This document shows positions 1-5,808 of a DNA stretch of 9,376 nucleotides, one piece after another (positions within the stretch are counted from its first letter, which is position 1; each line of letters starts with the position of its first letter). The stretch covers positions 1 to 9,376 of the forward strand of contig JAENWY010000077.1 of the NCBI GenBank assembly GCA_016649775.1. The letters run 5' to 3'. The notes beneath the pieces are model-generated. The model was not told the DNA's origin. It saw only the letters and a program-made list of their open reading frames with translations, and made no database searches. The stretch is from Spirochaetaceae bacterium (lineage in GTDB: Bacteria > Spirochaetota > Spirochaetia > Sphaerochaetales > Sphaerochaetaceae). A program made the translations under genes and the position numbers.

Positions 1-491
1 ATGAATTTACTATCTCTATAGAATCTATTTGCAAGGTAACCTAAAACAGTTGAGCTAATAATTCCAAGTCCAATAATATATGGCATAGCTACAAAAATAC
101 TTTTACCATAAATTAGAGCCGCTGCCATAAATATTTGCGCAACATTACTACAAAGTGCTCCAATAACAGATATTCCCACAAAGGTATTTCTCTTTAGCAA
201 CTTATAAGCTAAAAACATTCCAAGAGAGGTAGCAAAGGTACCAGAGAGTGATATTAAAAAGAAAGGAGATATTATTGTGCCCCCAACTAATCCTTGAATT
301 AGAGCCTTGGAAAGAGCTAATAATATGTATTCATAAAAGGGTAATATTGGTAGACTAATTATTAAGGGAAGATTTGCAAGTCCAAGTTTTAGAAAGGGAA
401 ATGGTTTTGGAATCAAATATTCAAGACTACTAAGTAATAGAGATAGTGTTACTAAATATATTAATCTATTTTTTTTATCTTGCAATATCAT
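1..491 (-). CDS. Gx transporter family membrane protein, partial (C-terminus off the left edge)
   Basis: The visible 163 residues are strongly hydrophobic, with about five membrane segments. They resemble the Gx transporter family, often annotated as heptaprenyl diphosphate synthase component I, a small integral membrane protein related to ECF-type substrate-binding subunits. Visible hallmarks are SLEYLIPKPFPFLKLGLANL after the first segment, a glycine-rich helix (GLVGGTIISPFF) and GALCSNVAQIFMAAALIYG. The family is typically about 170 residues, so only a few residues are probably missing. The start is ambiguous: a strong GGAGG (495-499) lies 3 bases before ATG at 491 and 9 bases before an in-frame TTG at 485; I use the ATG. 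The gene overlaps the end of the NusG-II gene by 17 bases (11 if TTG is used), so the two are almost certainly co-transcribed and translationally coupled. The substrate is unknown; quinone-precursor or flavin-related roles are suggested only by context in other bacteria. Confidence 0.85.
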   Translation of the reverse strand, partial: MILQDKKNRLIYLVTLSLLLSSLEYLIPKPFPFLKLGLANLPLIISLPILPFYEYILLALSKALIQGLVGGTIISPFFLISLSGTFATSLGMFLAYKLLKRNTFVGISVIGALCSNVAQIFMAAALIYGKSIFVAMPYIIGLGIISSTVLGYLANRFYRDSKF

Positions 492-846
492 CAACCTCCA
501 TGTTTTTTGTGGGGTTCACCACTATAAGTACCTTTGATGGAATACATGCTATAAAGGCGTTGGACGTTGATATCTTACCGCTCTGTACACATATCTGGTT
601 TTTGCAAGGAGCCTCGATTATAGCTGCACTGTGGTCTTTTATTCGAAGAGTTAACTCTCCTATAGCTCCATGGAGAATGATATCTTGATCCTTATCTAAA
701 GAATATCGATATTTTTCACCATTACCTTCAACATTTATGCTAGTGGCGATAGTATTATTTCCTCTAAATAAAAAAAAGATAGCTAATGATGCTATTATTA
801 ATATAATAATTATATCGTATAGATTTATATTATGTTTAGTATCCAT
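475..846 (-). CDS. NusG domain II-containing small membrane-anchored protein
   Basis: A 123-residue protein with one N-terminal membrane helix (about residues 9-27, LYDIIIILIIASLAIFFLF) and an outer domain of about 95 residues. The outer domain carries the NusG domain II signature: a cysteine pair in APCKNQICVQSGKI (C81 and C86), followed by AFIACIPSKVLIVV (C101). Despite the name, such proteins are not transcription factors; they are extracytoplasmic single-domain proteins commonly encoded beside Gx transporters and ApbE/FMN-binding proteins. The start is placed at ATG 846 rather than the in-frame TTG at 882. ATG 846 puts the membrane helix near the N-terminus, and TTG 882 lies inside the likely -35 box. 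Neither start has a Shine-Dalgarno sequence. The gene overlaps the Gx transporter gene downstream. The function is unproven; a part in flavin-linked redox or transport at the membrane is inferred from the neighbour. Confidence 0.85.
   Translation of the reverse strand: MDTKHNINLYDIIIILIIASLAIFFLFRGNNTIATSINVEGNGEKYRYSLDKDQDIILHGAIGELTLRIKDHSAAIIEAPCKNQICVQSGKISTSNAFIACIPSKVLIVVNPTKNMEVDDIAR
495..499 (-). promoter_or_regulatory. Shine-Dalgarno of the Gx transporter gene
   Basis: GGAGG on the minus strand lies inside the last codons of the upstream NusG-II gene. Spacing is 3 bases to ATG (491) and 9 bases to the in-frame TTG (485). The longer spacing is closer to usual, so the TTG may be the start actually used. 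Confidence 0.6.
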
Positions 847-853
847 AAAAATA

Positions 854-882
854 ATAATAGTGGATAAAAAATTAACATTCAA
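854..882 (-). promoter_or_regulatory. sigma70-type promoter of the NusG-II/Gx operon, probably leaderless
   Basis: On the minus strand TTGAAT (877-882), a 17-base spacer and TATTAT (854-859) match the consensus boxes well. Only 7 bases separate the -10 box from the ATG at 846, so transcription should begin at or within a base or two of the start codon. The region is AT-rich, so chance matches are possible. Confidence 0.5.
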
Positions 883-889
883 TTATGTA

Positions 890-918
890 TTACATTTATT
901 TTTTATAACTATTATAAT
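890..918 (+). promoter_or_regulatory. Possible promoter of the MATE transporter gene
   Basis: A perfect TATAAT (913-918) is preceded, after 17 bases, by a poor -35 (TTACAT, 890-895). The start would fall near 925, giving a leader of about 17 bases that contains the Shine-Dalgarno at 929-933. It is back-to-back with the NusG-II promoter. Confidence 0.45.
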
Positions 919-941
919 TCGCACATTCAAGGATTTTAATA

Positions 942-2327
942 ATGGTAAAAGATGTAAAAATTAAGATTGGATTTAAATCCAGTGATTTTTTAGGAACAGA
1001 TGAAGTCAAACCTCTAATTTGGAAGTTAGCAATTCCCTCAATAATCGCTCAGGTTATTAACATGTTGTATAATATTGTTGATAGAATATATATCGGACAT
1101 ATTCTAGGTTCCGGGGCCTTAGCTCTAACAGGACTTGGAATTGCCTTTCCCCTAATAGTATTTGTAGGAGCTTTTGCTAATATTGTTTCCATGGGTTCAG
1201 CACCTAAATTGTCAATTGCTTTAGGGAAAAAAGACACAAATAAGGCTGAAATAATAATAGGCAATAGTTTTTCTTTTTTATTTCTAATGTCCATTATTTT
1301 AATGATTTTAATTCTTATTTACAAAAGGAATTTACTATTTGCTTTTGGTTCAAGTGTTAATACAATTGAGTATGCCGATAGGTACTTGAGTATATACATA
1401 TTAGGAACGACCTCTGTTTTATTTTCTATAGGATTGAATGCCTTTATCGCAGCGCAAGGTTTTACATCAAAGGCAATGCAGACAGTAATAATAGGAGCAA
1501 TTTTAAATATCATTTTAGATCCTATTTTTATATTTGTTTTTAATCTTGGAGTAGCAGGTGCTGCTTATGCCACTATTATATCGCAAACTGTATCAGCTCT
1601 CTGGGTATTATATTTCTTGACATTTGGTAATTCACCACTTAAATTAAGGATTAAGAATTTAAAAATAAATATGAGTGTATTTGCTCCGTGTTTAGCCTTA
1701 GGAATGGCCCCTTTTATAATGACTAGTACTGAATCAGCACTTATTATTGTATTTAATTCATCCCTTCAAAAATATGGTGGAGATGTGGCAGTTGGTGCTA
1801 TGACTATTTTATCAAGCGTAAATAATTTCGTAAAAATGCCAATGTTTGGGTTTGATCAGGGCGCACAACCTGTTATTGGATATAATTTTGGAGCAGCAAA
1901 AAAGAAGAGAATGATTGAAGCTGTTAAATTTATGTTTTTAATTAATATAAGCTATGCTATTGTTATGTTCTTTACCATGGAAGCCTTTCCTCATCTTTAT
2001 GCTAATGTATTTACACAAGATGTTGCATTAATTAAATATGTTAGTTGGTCTCTTAGAATATATATACTAGCTTTTGGAATATTTGGATTACAGATAGCAG
2101 TTCAGTATTTTTTAATATCAACAGGACAGGCAAAGATATCTGTATCAATTGCAGTTTTAAGAAAATTGGTCTTACTAATACCTCTAATATTAATACTTCC
2201 ACATTTTTTTGAAAATAAAGTGTTGGCAGTCTTTATGGCAGAGCCTATAGCTGATTTTATTTCTGTGACTTATGCTATTATTATGTATAAAATTATTAGT
2301 AAAAGACTGTATAATGATATGGATTAG
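942..2327 (+). CDS. MATE family efflux transporter
   Basis: A 461-residue polytopic inner-membrane protein of the multidrug and toxin extrusion family, which exports cationic drugs or metabolites in exchange for Na+ or H+. Length and about 12 hydrophobic segments are as expected. The two half-repeats are visible: the first opens with PLIWKLAIPSIIAQVINMLY (residues 24-43) and DRIYIGHILGSGALALTGLG; the second has LGMAPFIMTSTESA (253-266) and GGDVAVGAMTIL (279-290). Other family signatures are NIILDPIFIFVFNLGVAGAA (189-208) and GFDQGAQPVIGYNFGAAKKK (303-322). AAGGA at 929-933 lies 8 bases before the ATG, which supports this start. The substrate cannot be read from sequence. No clear hairpin terminator lies in the 93 bases before the response-regulator gene, so partial read-through into the two-component pair is possible. 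This makes the exporter a candidate member of that regulon. Confidence 0.93.
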   Translation: MVKDVKIKIGFKSSDFLGTDEVKPLIWKLAIPSIIAQVINMLYNIVDRIYIGHILGSGALALTGLGIAFPLIVFVGAFANIVSMGSAPKLSIALGKKDTNKAEIIIGNSFSFLFLMSIILMILILIYKRNLLFAFGSSVNTIEYADRYLSIYILGTTSVLFSIGLNAFIAAQGFTSKAMQTVIIGAILNIILDPIFIFVFNLGVAGAAYATIISQTVSALWVLYFLTFGNSPLKLRIKNLKINMSVFAPCLALGMAPFIMTSTESALIIVFNSSLQKYGGDVAVGAMTILSSVNNFVKMPMFGFDQGAQPVIGYNFGAAKKKRMIEAVKFMFLINISYAIVMFFTMEAFPHLYANVFTQDVALIKYVSWSLRIYILAFGIFGLQIAVQYFLISTGQAKISVSIAVLRKLVLLIPLILILPHFFENKVLAVFMAEPIADFISVTYAIIMYKIISKRLYNDMD

Positions 2328-2372
2328 AGTGTGTAGTTTAGTGGAGTTCTTGTGAATTTGGTTAATATGCAC

Positions 2373-2400
2373 TTGATAAATGGTTAAAATTTAATAAATA
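2373..2400 (+). promoter_or_regulatory. Weak candidate promoter of the two-component operon
   Basis: TTGATA (2373-2378), a 16-base spacer and TAAATA (2395-2400) could drive the regulator gene, with a leader of about 14 bases holding its purine-rich ribosome site (AAGGGAAGGA, 2407-2416). The -10 match is poor and the sequence is very AT-rich, so this is tentative. Confidence 0.25.
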
Positions 2401-2420
2401 ATAAAAAAGGGAAGGACATT

Positions 2421-3128
2421 ATGGAATCAACAGAAATTAAAGACTTAATTTATATCGTAGAGGACCACGAGGTTATAGCAACTGGTGTTAAACAATATCT
2501 TGAGATGTCAGATTTAAAGTGTGAAGTATTTTTTAATTTAAGCACAGCAAGAGAAGGTTTTGCAAAACAAAAACCTGCTCTTTTGATTCAAGATGTTATG
2601 CTTCCTGATGGTGATGGATTTGAGTTTGTCAGAGAACTTAAAAAAGAAATTGATATACCTGTTATTTTTATGACAGCTCGTGGGGAAGAATCTGATAGAA
2701 TATTAGGTTTTGAACTAGGTGCTGATGATTATATTACAAAACCATTTTCTCCTAAAGAATTAGTACTTAGAGTTAAAGCTATCCTAAAAAGATGTAATCC
2801 TAATGGTGGTGAAGTTGCTGATAGACAGACTTTTACTTTAGAAAATGATGTGATTGAATTAGATAGAGTCGCTCACAAACTACATGTTGATGACAAAAAA
2901 GTTGTTTTAACAGCAGCAGAGTGGAGAGTATTAATTTGTCTAATAGATCATGAGCATTTACTTGTAACTAGATCACAAATTCTTGATGAATGTTTTGATT
3001 ATGCAAGCGAATCCTATGAGAGAATTGTAGATACTCATATAAAAAATATCAGAGCAAAACTTGGCGATAATTCTTGGCTAGAAACAGTAAGAGGCTATGG
3101 TTATCGGTTTGTTGGAGTACAAGGATAA
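2421..3128 (+). CDS. OmpR/PhoB-family DNA-binding response regulator
   Basis: A 235-residue two-domain regulator. The receiver domain (about 8-124) has the acidic pair E14-D15, the phospho-acceptor D58 in LLIQDVMLPDGDG, the switch T85 in FMTARG, and K107 in DDYITKPFSP, so it looks fully phosphorylatable. The C-terminal winged-helix domain (about 138-233) ends in the usual VDTHIKNIRAKLG and TVRGYGYRF, the recognition helix and wing of OmpR-type DNA binders. Start support is a strong ribosome site (AAGGGAAGGA) just before the ATG. It is followed after 3 bases by its sensor kinase, so the pair forms one operon. Target promoters are not evident; the upstream MATE exporter gene is the obvious nearby candidate. 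An amino-terminal DHEVIATGVKQYLE replaces the more common DD-xx-L start, but the acidic pocket is intact. Confidence 0.95.
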   Translation: MESTEIKDLIYIVEDHEVIATGVKQYLEMSDLKCEVFFNLSTAREGFAKQKPALLIQDVMLPDGDGFEFVRELKKEIDIPVIFMTARGEESDRILGFELGADDYITKPFSPKELVLRVKAILKRCNPNGGEVADRQTFTLENDVIELDRVAHKLHVDDKKVVLTAAEWRVLICLIDHEHLLVTRSQILDECFDYASESYERIVDTHIKNIRAKLGDNSWLETVRGYGYRFVGVQG

Positions 3129-3131
3129 TTA

Positions 3132-4634
3132 ATGAGGAAAATCTTTTTTAGAACCTTTTTATCTATAATGAGTGTTGCCTTAATAATATTAATATTTATA
3201 GGTGTCTCGATGATGTTCTTTTACACTTCTGCTAAAAAAAATTGGATAGAAGAGGGTTTTGATGCTTTTTCACAAAGGGTAGCAACCACTGTTTCTTCTA
3301 GTTCTGGAGAAATTAGCTTTAGTAAATTTGTTCAAATAACAGATGCAGCGTCTATTGTCGATAATAGAATCAGTGGTCTTTTATTCAGAGATATTGATGG
3401 AAAAATTGTTTACTCTCTCGGAGTAACTCAATTAGGTGATAAACTGGCACAAAGAAAATCTTTTAGATCTAGTGAGTTAACTCAAACTACAAAGGGTCAG
3501 GATCTAGATCCTGATAAATTTATTACAATTAATGTCAAAGATAGAGTTAATTTATTAAATCTTGAAGATAATAAGGTTACATTAGATGCTATTGATGGCG
3601 GATATGGGCCAAGTAGGTCATTAGAGTTCCCTCCTATGATTAAAAAAGAATACATAAGTGGCAGTCTGGAAGTCTTCCTAAGAGGGCAATACGCTTTCAG
3701 TGTTGATGTATTATCCTACAGTCCCTCTACATATTCTCCTATTGCTAGGATTATAAGAAAAGCAAGTAACTGGTTGTTTATTTGTTTCCTTATCTCTCTT
3801 TTAATTGCATTATTATTAAGTTTTAGAATTAGTAAAGTAAATCAGAAGTCAATTAATATAATAAAAAATGCTCTTGGGGCACTTACAAAAGGTGAAGAAC
3901 AATTAGAACTTCCTCATAGTAAAATTGAAGAGCATCAAGAAATTATTGATTCAATATCTAGATTAGATGAATCATTAACATTAAATAGAAAAAATAGAAA
4001 AGCTTGGCTTTCAAGTATAACCCATGACTTGAATACTCCAATTGCTTCTATTAAGTTATTATTAGATGGAATGGAAGATGGAGTCTTTCCTCTATCTTTA
4101 GAAACAATTAGAACACTAAAAAAAGAACAAAATGATTTATCACATAAGATTAATAGAGTAGTACTTTATTCCTCTTTTCAATCTCCGGATAAAGACATTA
4201 CTTTGTTTAAAATAGAGATTCAATATATTATTGATGATTTAAAAAGGGCAAATAAAAATTATAGTAATGTTGAATTTAATTACAAGGATCCCTATATCTA
4301 TTGTGATTATTCAACTATTAAATTAGCTCTTAAAGAATTACTTGATAATGCTTTAGCGGTATCAGATAGTGCTTGTGTTAGTTTTGAAAAAGATGGAATA
4401 ATTGTAACAAATAAGGCTAAATTAGCTAAAAATGTGGATTTCTTTGAACCTTGGGAAAGAGGTGATAAGAGTAGGACTAGTGGGGGTACTGGCTTAGGAC
4501 TTCCTATAGTTGCACAAATTATTTCATTACATCATGGAACTTCTCTAATTGAGAAAGATGGTGAAAATGTTAAAGTTAAACTTAAATGGTCACTTCCTTT
4601 AGCTTTGATTGCTAAAAAAGGAAAAGACAAGTAA
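3132..4634 (+). CDS. Membrane sensor histidine kinase, partner of the preceding regulator
   Basis: A 500-residue sensor kinase. TM1 (about 11-32) and TM2 (about 212-231) flank an extracytoplasmic sensing domain of about 180 residues with no recognisable fold, followed by a HAMP-like linker (232-285). The H-box is SSITHDLNTPIASI with the phospho-accepting H298. The ATP-binding domain has an N-box (LKELLDNALAVS, N406), an F-box (FFEPWERGDKSRT, about 437-449) and a G2 box (GGTGLGLPIV, 451-460). The usual DxGxG of the G1 box is absent; the matching place reads IIVTNKAK, like the N-containing variant seen in VanS-type kinases, so activity is probably kept. The ATG lies 6 bases after AAGGA at 3121-3125, which overlaps the regulator stop codon. 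It should autophosphorylate on an envelope signal and pass phosphate to D58 of the regulator. The ligand is unknown. Confidence 0.93.
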   Translation: MRKIFFRTFLSIMSVALIILIFIGVSMMFFYTSAKKNWIEEGFDAFSQRVATTVSSSSGEISFSKFVQITDAASIVDNRISGLLFRDIDGKIVYSLGVTQLGDKLAQRKSFRSSELTQTTKGQDLDPDKFITINVKDRVNLLNLEDNKVTLDAIDGGYGPSRSLEFPPMIKKEYISGSLEVFLRGQYAFSVDVLSYSPSTYSPIARIIRKASNWLFICFLISLLIALLLSFRISKVNQKSINIIKNALGALTKGEEQLELPHSKIEEHQEIIDSISRLDESLTLNRKNRKAWLSSITHDLNTPIASIKLLLDGMEDGVFPLSLETIRTLKKEQNDLSHKINRVVLYSSFQSPDKDITLFKIEIQYIIDDLKRANKNYSNVEFNYKDPYIYCDYSTIKLALKELLDNALAVSDSACVSFEKDGIIVTNKAKLAKNVDFFEPWERGDKSRTSGGTGLGLPIVAQIISLHHGTSLIEKDGENVKVKLKWSLPLALIAKKGKDK

Positions 4635-4635
4635 T

Positions 4636-4678
4636 AAAAAGGCTCTAAAGTATCATCATACTTTGGAGCCTCCTATTT
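4636..4678. terminator. Two-way terminator between the kinase and yfcE genes
   Basis: A 13-bp hairpin (4641-4653 with 4658-4670, one G-U pair, loop CATC) lies between two convergent genes. On the minus strand it is followed by a U-run (from A4636-4640), making a good intrinsic terminator for yfcE, 13 bases past its stop. On the plus strand the trailing TCCTATTT is weaker but probably serves the kinase operon. Confidence 0.8.
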
Positions 4679-4683
4679 ACCTC

Positions 4684-5223
4684 TTACTTGCTAAGATCTT
4701 TAGAATATATAATATTTCCCTCAAAATCTAAAATAGAGATAAGACTGTCTTCATATATGGCATAGCTATTATTAAATCCACCTTTTGGTATAGATGTTGA
4801 ACCTGGATTAACATGAAATACATTATTTTCCATCGTTTCAATCAATGGTAAATGAGTATGACCTGATAAAAAGATATCACCTTCATGGAGAGTGGGATAT
4901 TTGTGATGACCGTGAGCTAAATAGAAGGTTCTGTTATCTGCTAATAATAGGGCATGATCTGATGATACATCAAAGTCTAATACCATTTGATCGACCTCTG
5001 CTTCACAGTTTCCTTTTACACAAAGAATTTCTTTAGCTAAAGGATTAAGTAATTCTATTACTTTCTTTGGAGCATAGTCTTTTGGAAGATCATTTCTAGG
5101 ACCATGATAAAGAATATCACCAAGTAATAAGATTTTATCAAACTTAGAATTTTGATAAATGTTAATTAATTTATTGGCATAGTAGTAGCTGCCATGTATA
5201 TCTGATGCTATTAAAAATTTCAT
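4684..5223 (-). CDS. yfcE: YfcE-type metallophosphoesterase
   Basis: A 179-residue single-domain metal-dependent phosphodiesterase of the YfcE/MJ0936 family, cytosolic and manganese-type by family knowledge (E. coli YfcE is 184 residues and cleaves phosphodiester model substrates; the physiological substrate is unclear). All calcineurin-like metal motifs are present in order: D8-x-H10 (ASDIHGS), GD at 35-36 (LLGDILYHGP), GNCE with N72, HGH at 104-106, GHTH with H122 and H124, and NPGS at 139-142. There is no signal peptide or extra domain. The gene is alone between the convergent kinase operon and the divergent tRNA. No Shine-Dalgarno precedes the ATG; instead, a near-consensus promoter ends 6 bases upstream, so the mRNA may be leaderless. 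The start is supported by the conserved MKFLIASDIHG opening, which leaves no room for a later start. Confidence 0.93.
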   Translation of the reverse strand: MKFLIASDIHGSYYYANKLINIYQNSKFDKILLLGDILYHGPRNDLPKDYAPKKVIELLNPLAKEILCVKGNCEAEVDQMVLDFDVSSDHALLLADNRTFYLAHGHHKYPTLHEGDIFLSGHTHLPLIETMENNVFHVNPGSTSIPKGGFNNSYAIYEDSLISILDFEGNIIYSKDLSK

Positions 5224-5229
5224 AACTCA

Positions 5230-5258
5230 AATATAAAGAGAAAATGCAATTATTTCAA
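5230..5258 (-). promoter_or_regulatory. Strong sigma70-type promoter of yfcE, leaderless layout
   Basis: TTGAAA (5253-5258), a 17-base spacer and TATATT (5230-5235) each match consensus at five of six positions. Six bases (TGAGTT) separate the -10 box from the ATG at 5223, which places the transcription start at or next to the A of the start codon. The -35 box lies inside one copy of a 10-base direct repeat. Confidence 0.65.
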
Positions 5259-5281
5259 TTGTAAAATTAAATATTTCAATT
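5251..5281. repeat. Direct repeat TATTTCAATT x2, 21 bases apart
   Basis: TATTTCAATT occurs at 5251-5260 and 5272-5281. The 21-base period equals two helical turns, placing both copies on one face of the DNA. One copy contains the yfcE -35 box; the other lies just upstream of the tRNA -35 box. It could be a regulator site or chance in AT-rich DNA. Confidence 0.4.
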
Positions 5282-5288
5282 ACTCTGC

Positions 5289-5317
5289 TTTACATTAATA
5301 AACCAATATGATATATA
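5289..5317 (+). promoter_or_regulatory. Promoter of tRNA-Val
   Basis: TTTACA (5289-5294), a 17-base spacer and TATATA (5312-5317) form a good promoter. Transcription would start near 5324, giving a leader of about 22 bases to be trimmed by RNase P. A GC-rich discriminator of the kind typical of stringent control is not evident. Confidence 0.6.
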
Positions 5318-5345
5318 AAGAGGCAAGCATATTTGTTTGTTTTTT

Positions 5346-5417
5346 GAGGGTGTAGCTCAGTGGGAGAGCACTACGTTGACATCGTAGGGGTCCCGAGTTC
5401 AAATCTCGGCATCCTCA
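5346..5417 (+). tRNA. tRNA-Val (anticodon GAC)
   Basis: All four arms fold. The acceptor stem GAGGGTG pairs with CATCCTC (one G-U), D-stem GCTC pairs with GAGC around AGTGGGA, anticodon stem CTACG pairs with CGTAG around loop TTGACAT, and T-stem CCGAG pairs with CTCGG around TTCAAAT. The anticodon at 5378-5380 is GAC, which reads GUC and GUU valine codons. The variable loop is five bases. The discriminator is A5417 and the 3' CCA is not encoded (TAT follows), so a tRNA nucleotidyltransferase must add it. It stands alone, with its own promoter and a terminator. Confidence 0.95.
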
Positions 5418-5436
5418 TATCTTTATTCTATAACTG

Positions 5437-5476
5437 ACTGCAATTGACATCTAAGTTTAAGTTGCAGTATTTTTTT
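5437..5476 (+). terminator. Intrinsic terminator of tRNA-Val
   Basis: ACTGCAA (5437-5443) pairs perfectly with TTGCAGT (5462-5468) across an 18-base loop, followed by A and seven Ts (5470-5476). It lies 20 bases past the tRNA. The large loop makes it modest, but the U-run is good. Confidence 0.65.
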
Positions 5477-5541
5477 GTCCATTTTCGTTATTGTACCCAT
5501 AAAAAGCAAACCTGAAGTAAAAATGCTACCCATGTAAAGTC
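5476..5541. mobile_element. Possible IS21-like terminal remnant (one end only)
   Basis: The stretch begins TGTCCATTTTCG and holds two copies of a related block, TGTACCCATAAAAAG (5492-5506) and GCTACCCATGTAAAG (5525-5539), 33 bases apart and matching at 11 of 15 positions. IS21-family elements begin with TG, end with CA, and carry multiple short terminal repeats of this sort. On the minus strand it would read as a right end finishing in GGACA. No transposase gene, second end or target duplication is visible, so it would be a solo remnant. The call rests on pattern memory and could be wrong. Confidence 0.3.
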
Positions 5542-5808
5542 ACGAAGAGCCAGCAACTGTAGCAATAATTGCACTAGGATGTTTGAGAGTTATTTTAATC
5601 CCTAGATTTATTATCAAAAGGATAAATTGTAAATCTATCTGATTGTTTATTTTAATTTATTGATTGAGCCATTTTTTCCTTAAATCATAGTATAAACTAA
5701 ATTTAAATTTTTGTATTTTTCTATTAAACAAAGAGTTATTAGTTAAATATAACTTCCATTAATTAAATATTCATGCTAATTTAATACTATTAAAATATAG
5801 GAGAATAT
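5477..5808. other. Non-coding gap between tRNA-Val and icd
   Basis: This 332-base stretch has no credible gene on either strand. It holds the possible insertion-sequence remnant at its left end, a short palindrome GCAAT-A-ATTGC (5562-5572), a bulged hairpin (5603-5637), then very AT-rich DNA before icd. A weak promoter-like pair (TTGAGC 5664-5669, 18 bases, TAGTAT 5688-5693) would give icd a leader of over 100 bases, but several other AT-rich boxes nearer the gene are equally possible. Confidence 0.6.
5603..5637. repeat. Bulged inverted repeat upstream of icd
   Basis: TAGATTTA (5603-5610) pairs with TAAATCTA (5630-5637), and inside it TTATC (5611-5615) pairs with GATAA (5621-5625) around the loop AAAAG, leaving an ATTG bulge. 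The result is a 13-bp AT-rich hairpin. No T-run follows directly, so it is not a clear terminator. It might be a residual terminator, an operator or a transposon scar. Confidence 0.4.

Noticed and set aside
847..882. N-terminal extension of the NusG-II protein from TTG 882
   Set aside because: There is no Shine-Dalgarno, the TTG falls inside a good -35 box, and ATG 846 puts the membrane helix at the usual position.
446..964. Two plus-strand open frames opposite the NusG-II gene
   Set aside because: They lie antisense to a gene with clear family motifs and have no ribosome site or recognisable domain.
2328..2420. Searched for a terminator after the MATE gene
   Set aside because: No stable hairpin with a U-run was found, so none is annotated.
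5525..5580. Riboswitch-like text (GAGCCAGCAACTG), recalling parts of cobalamin riboswitches
   Set aside because: No conserved B12 box or supporting stems follow, and the next gene (icd) is not a cobalamin gene.
5480..5640. Minus-strand open stretch that might be a transposase fragment
   Set aside because: Short, interrupted by stops and with no recognisable transposase motif.
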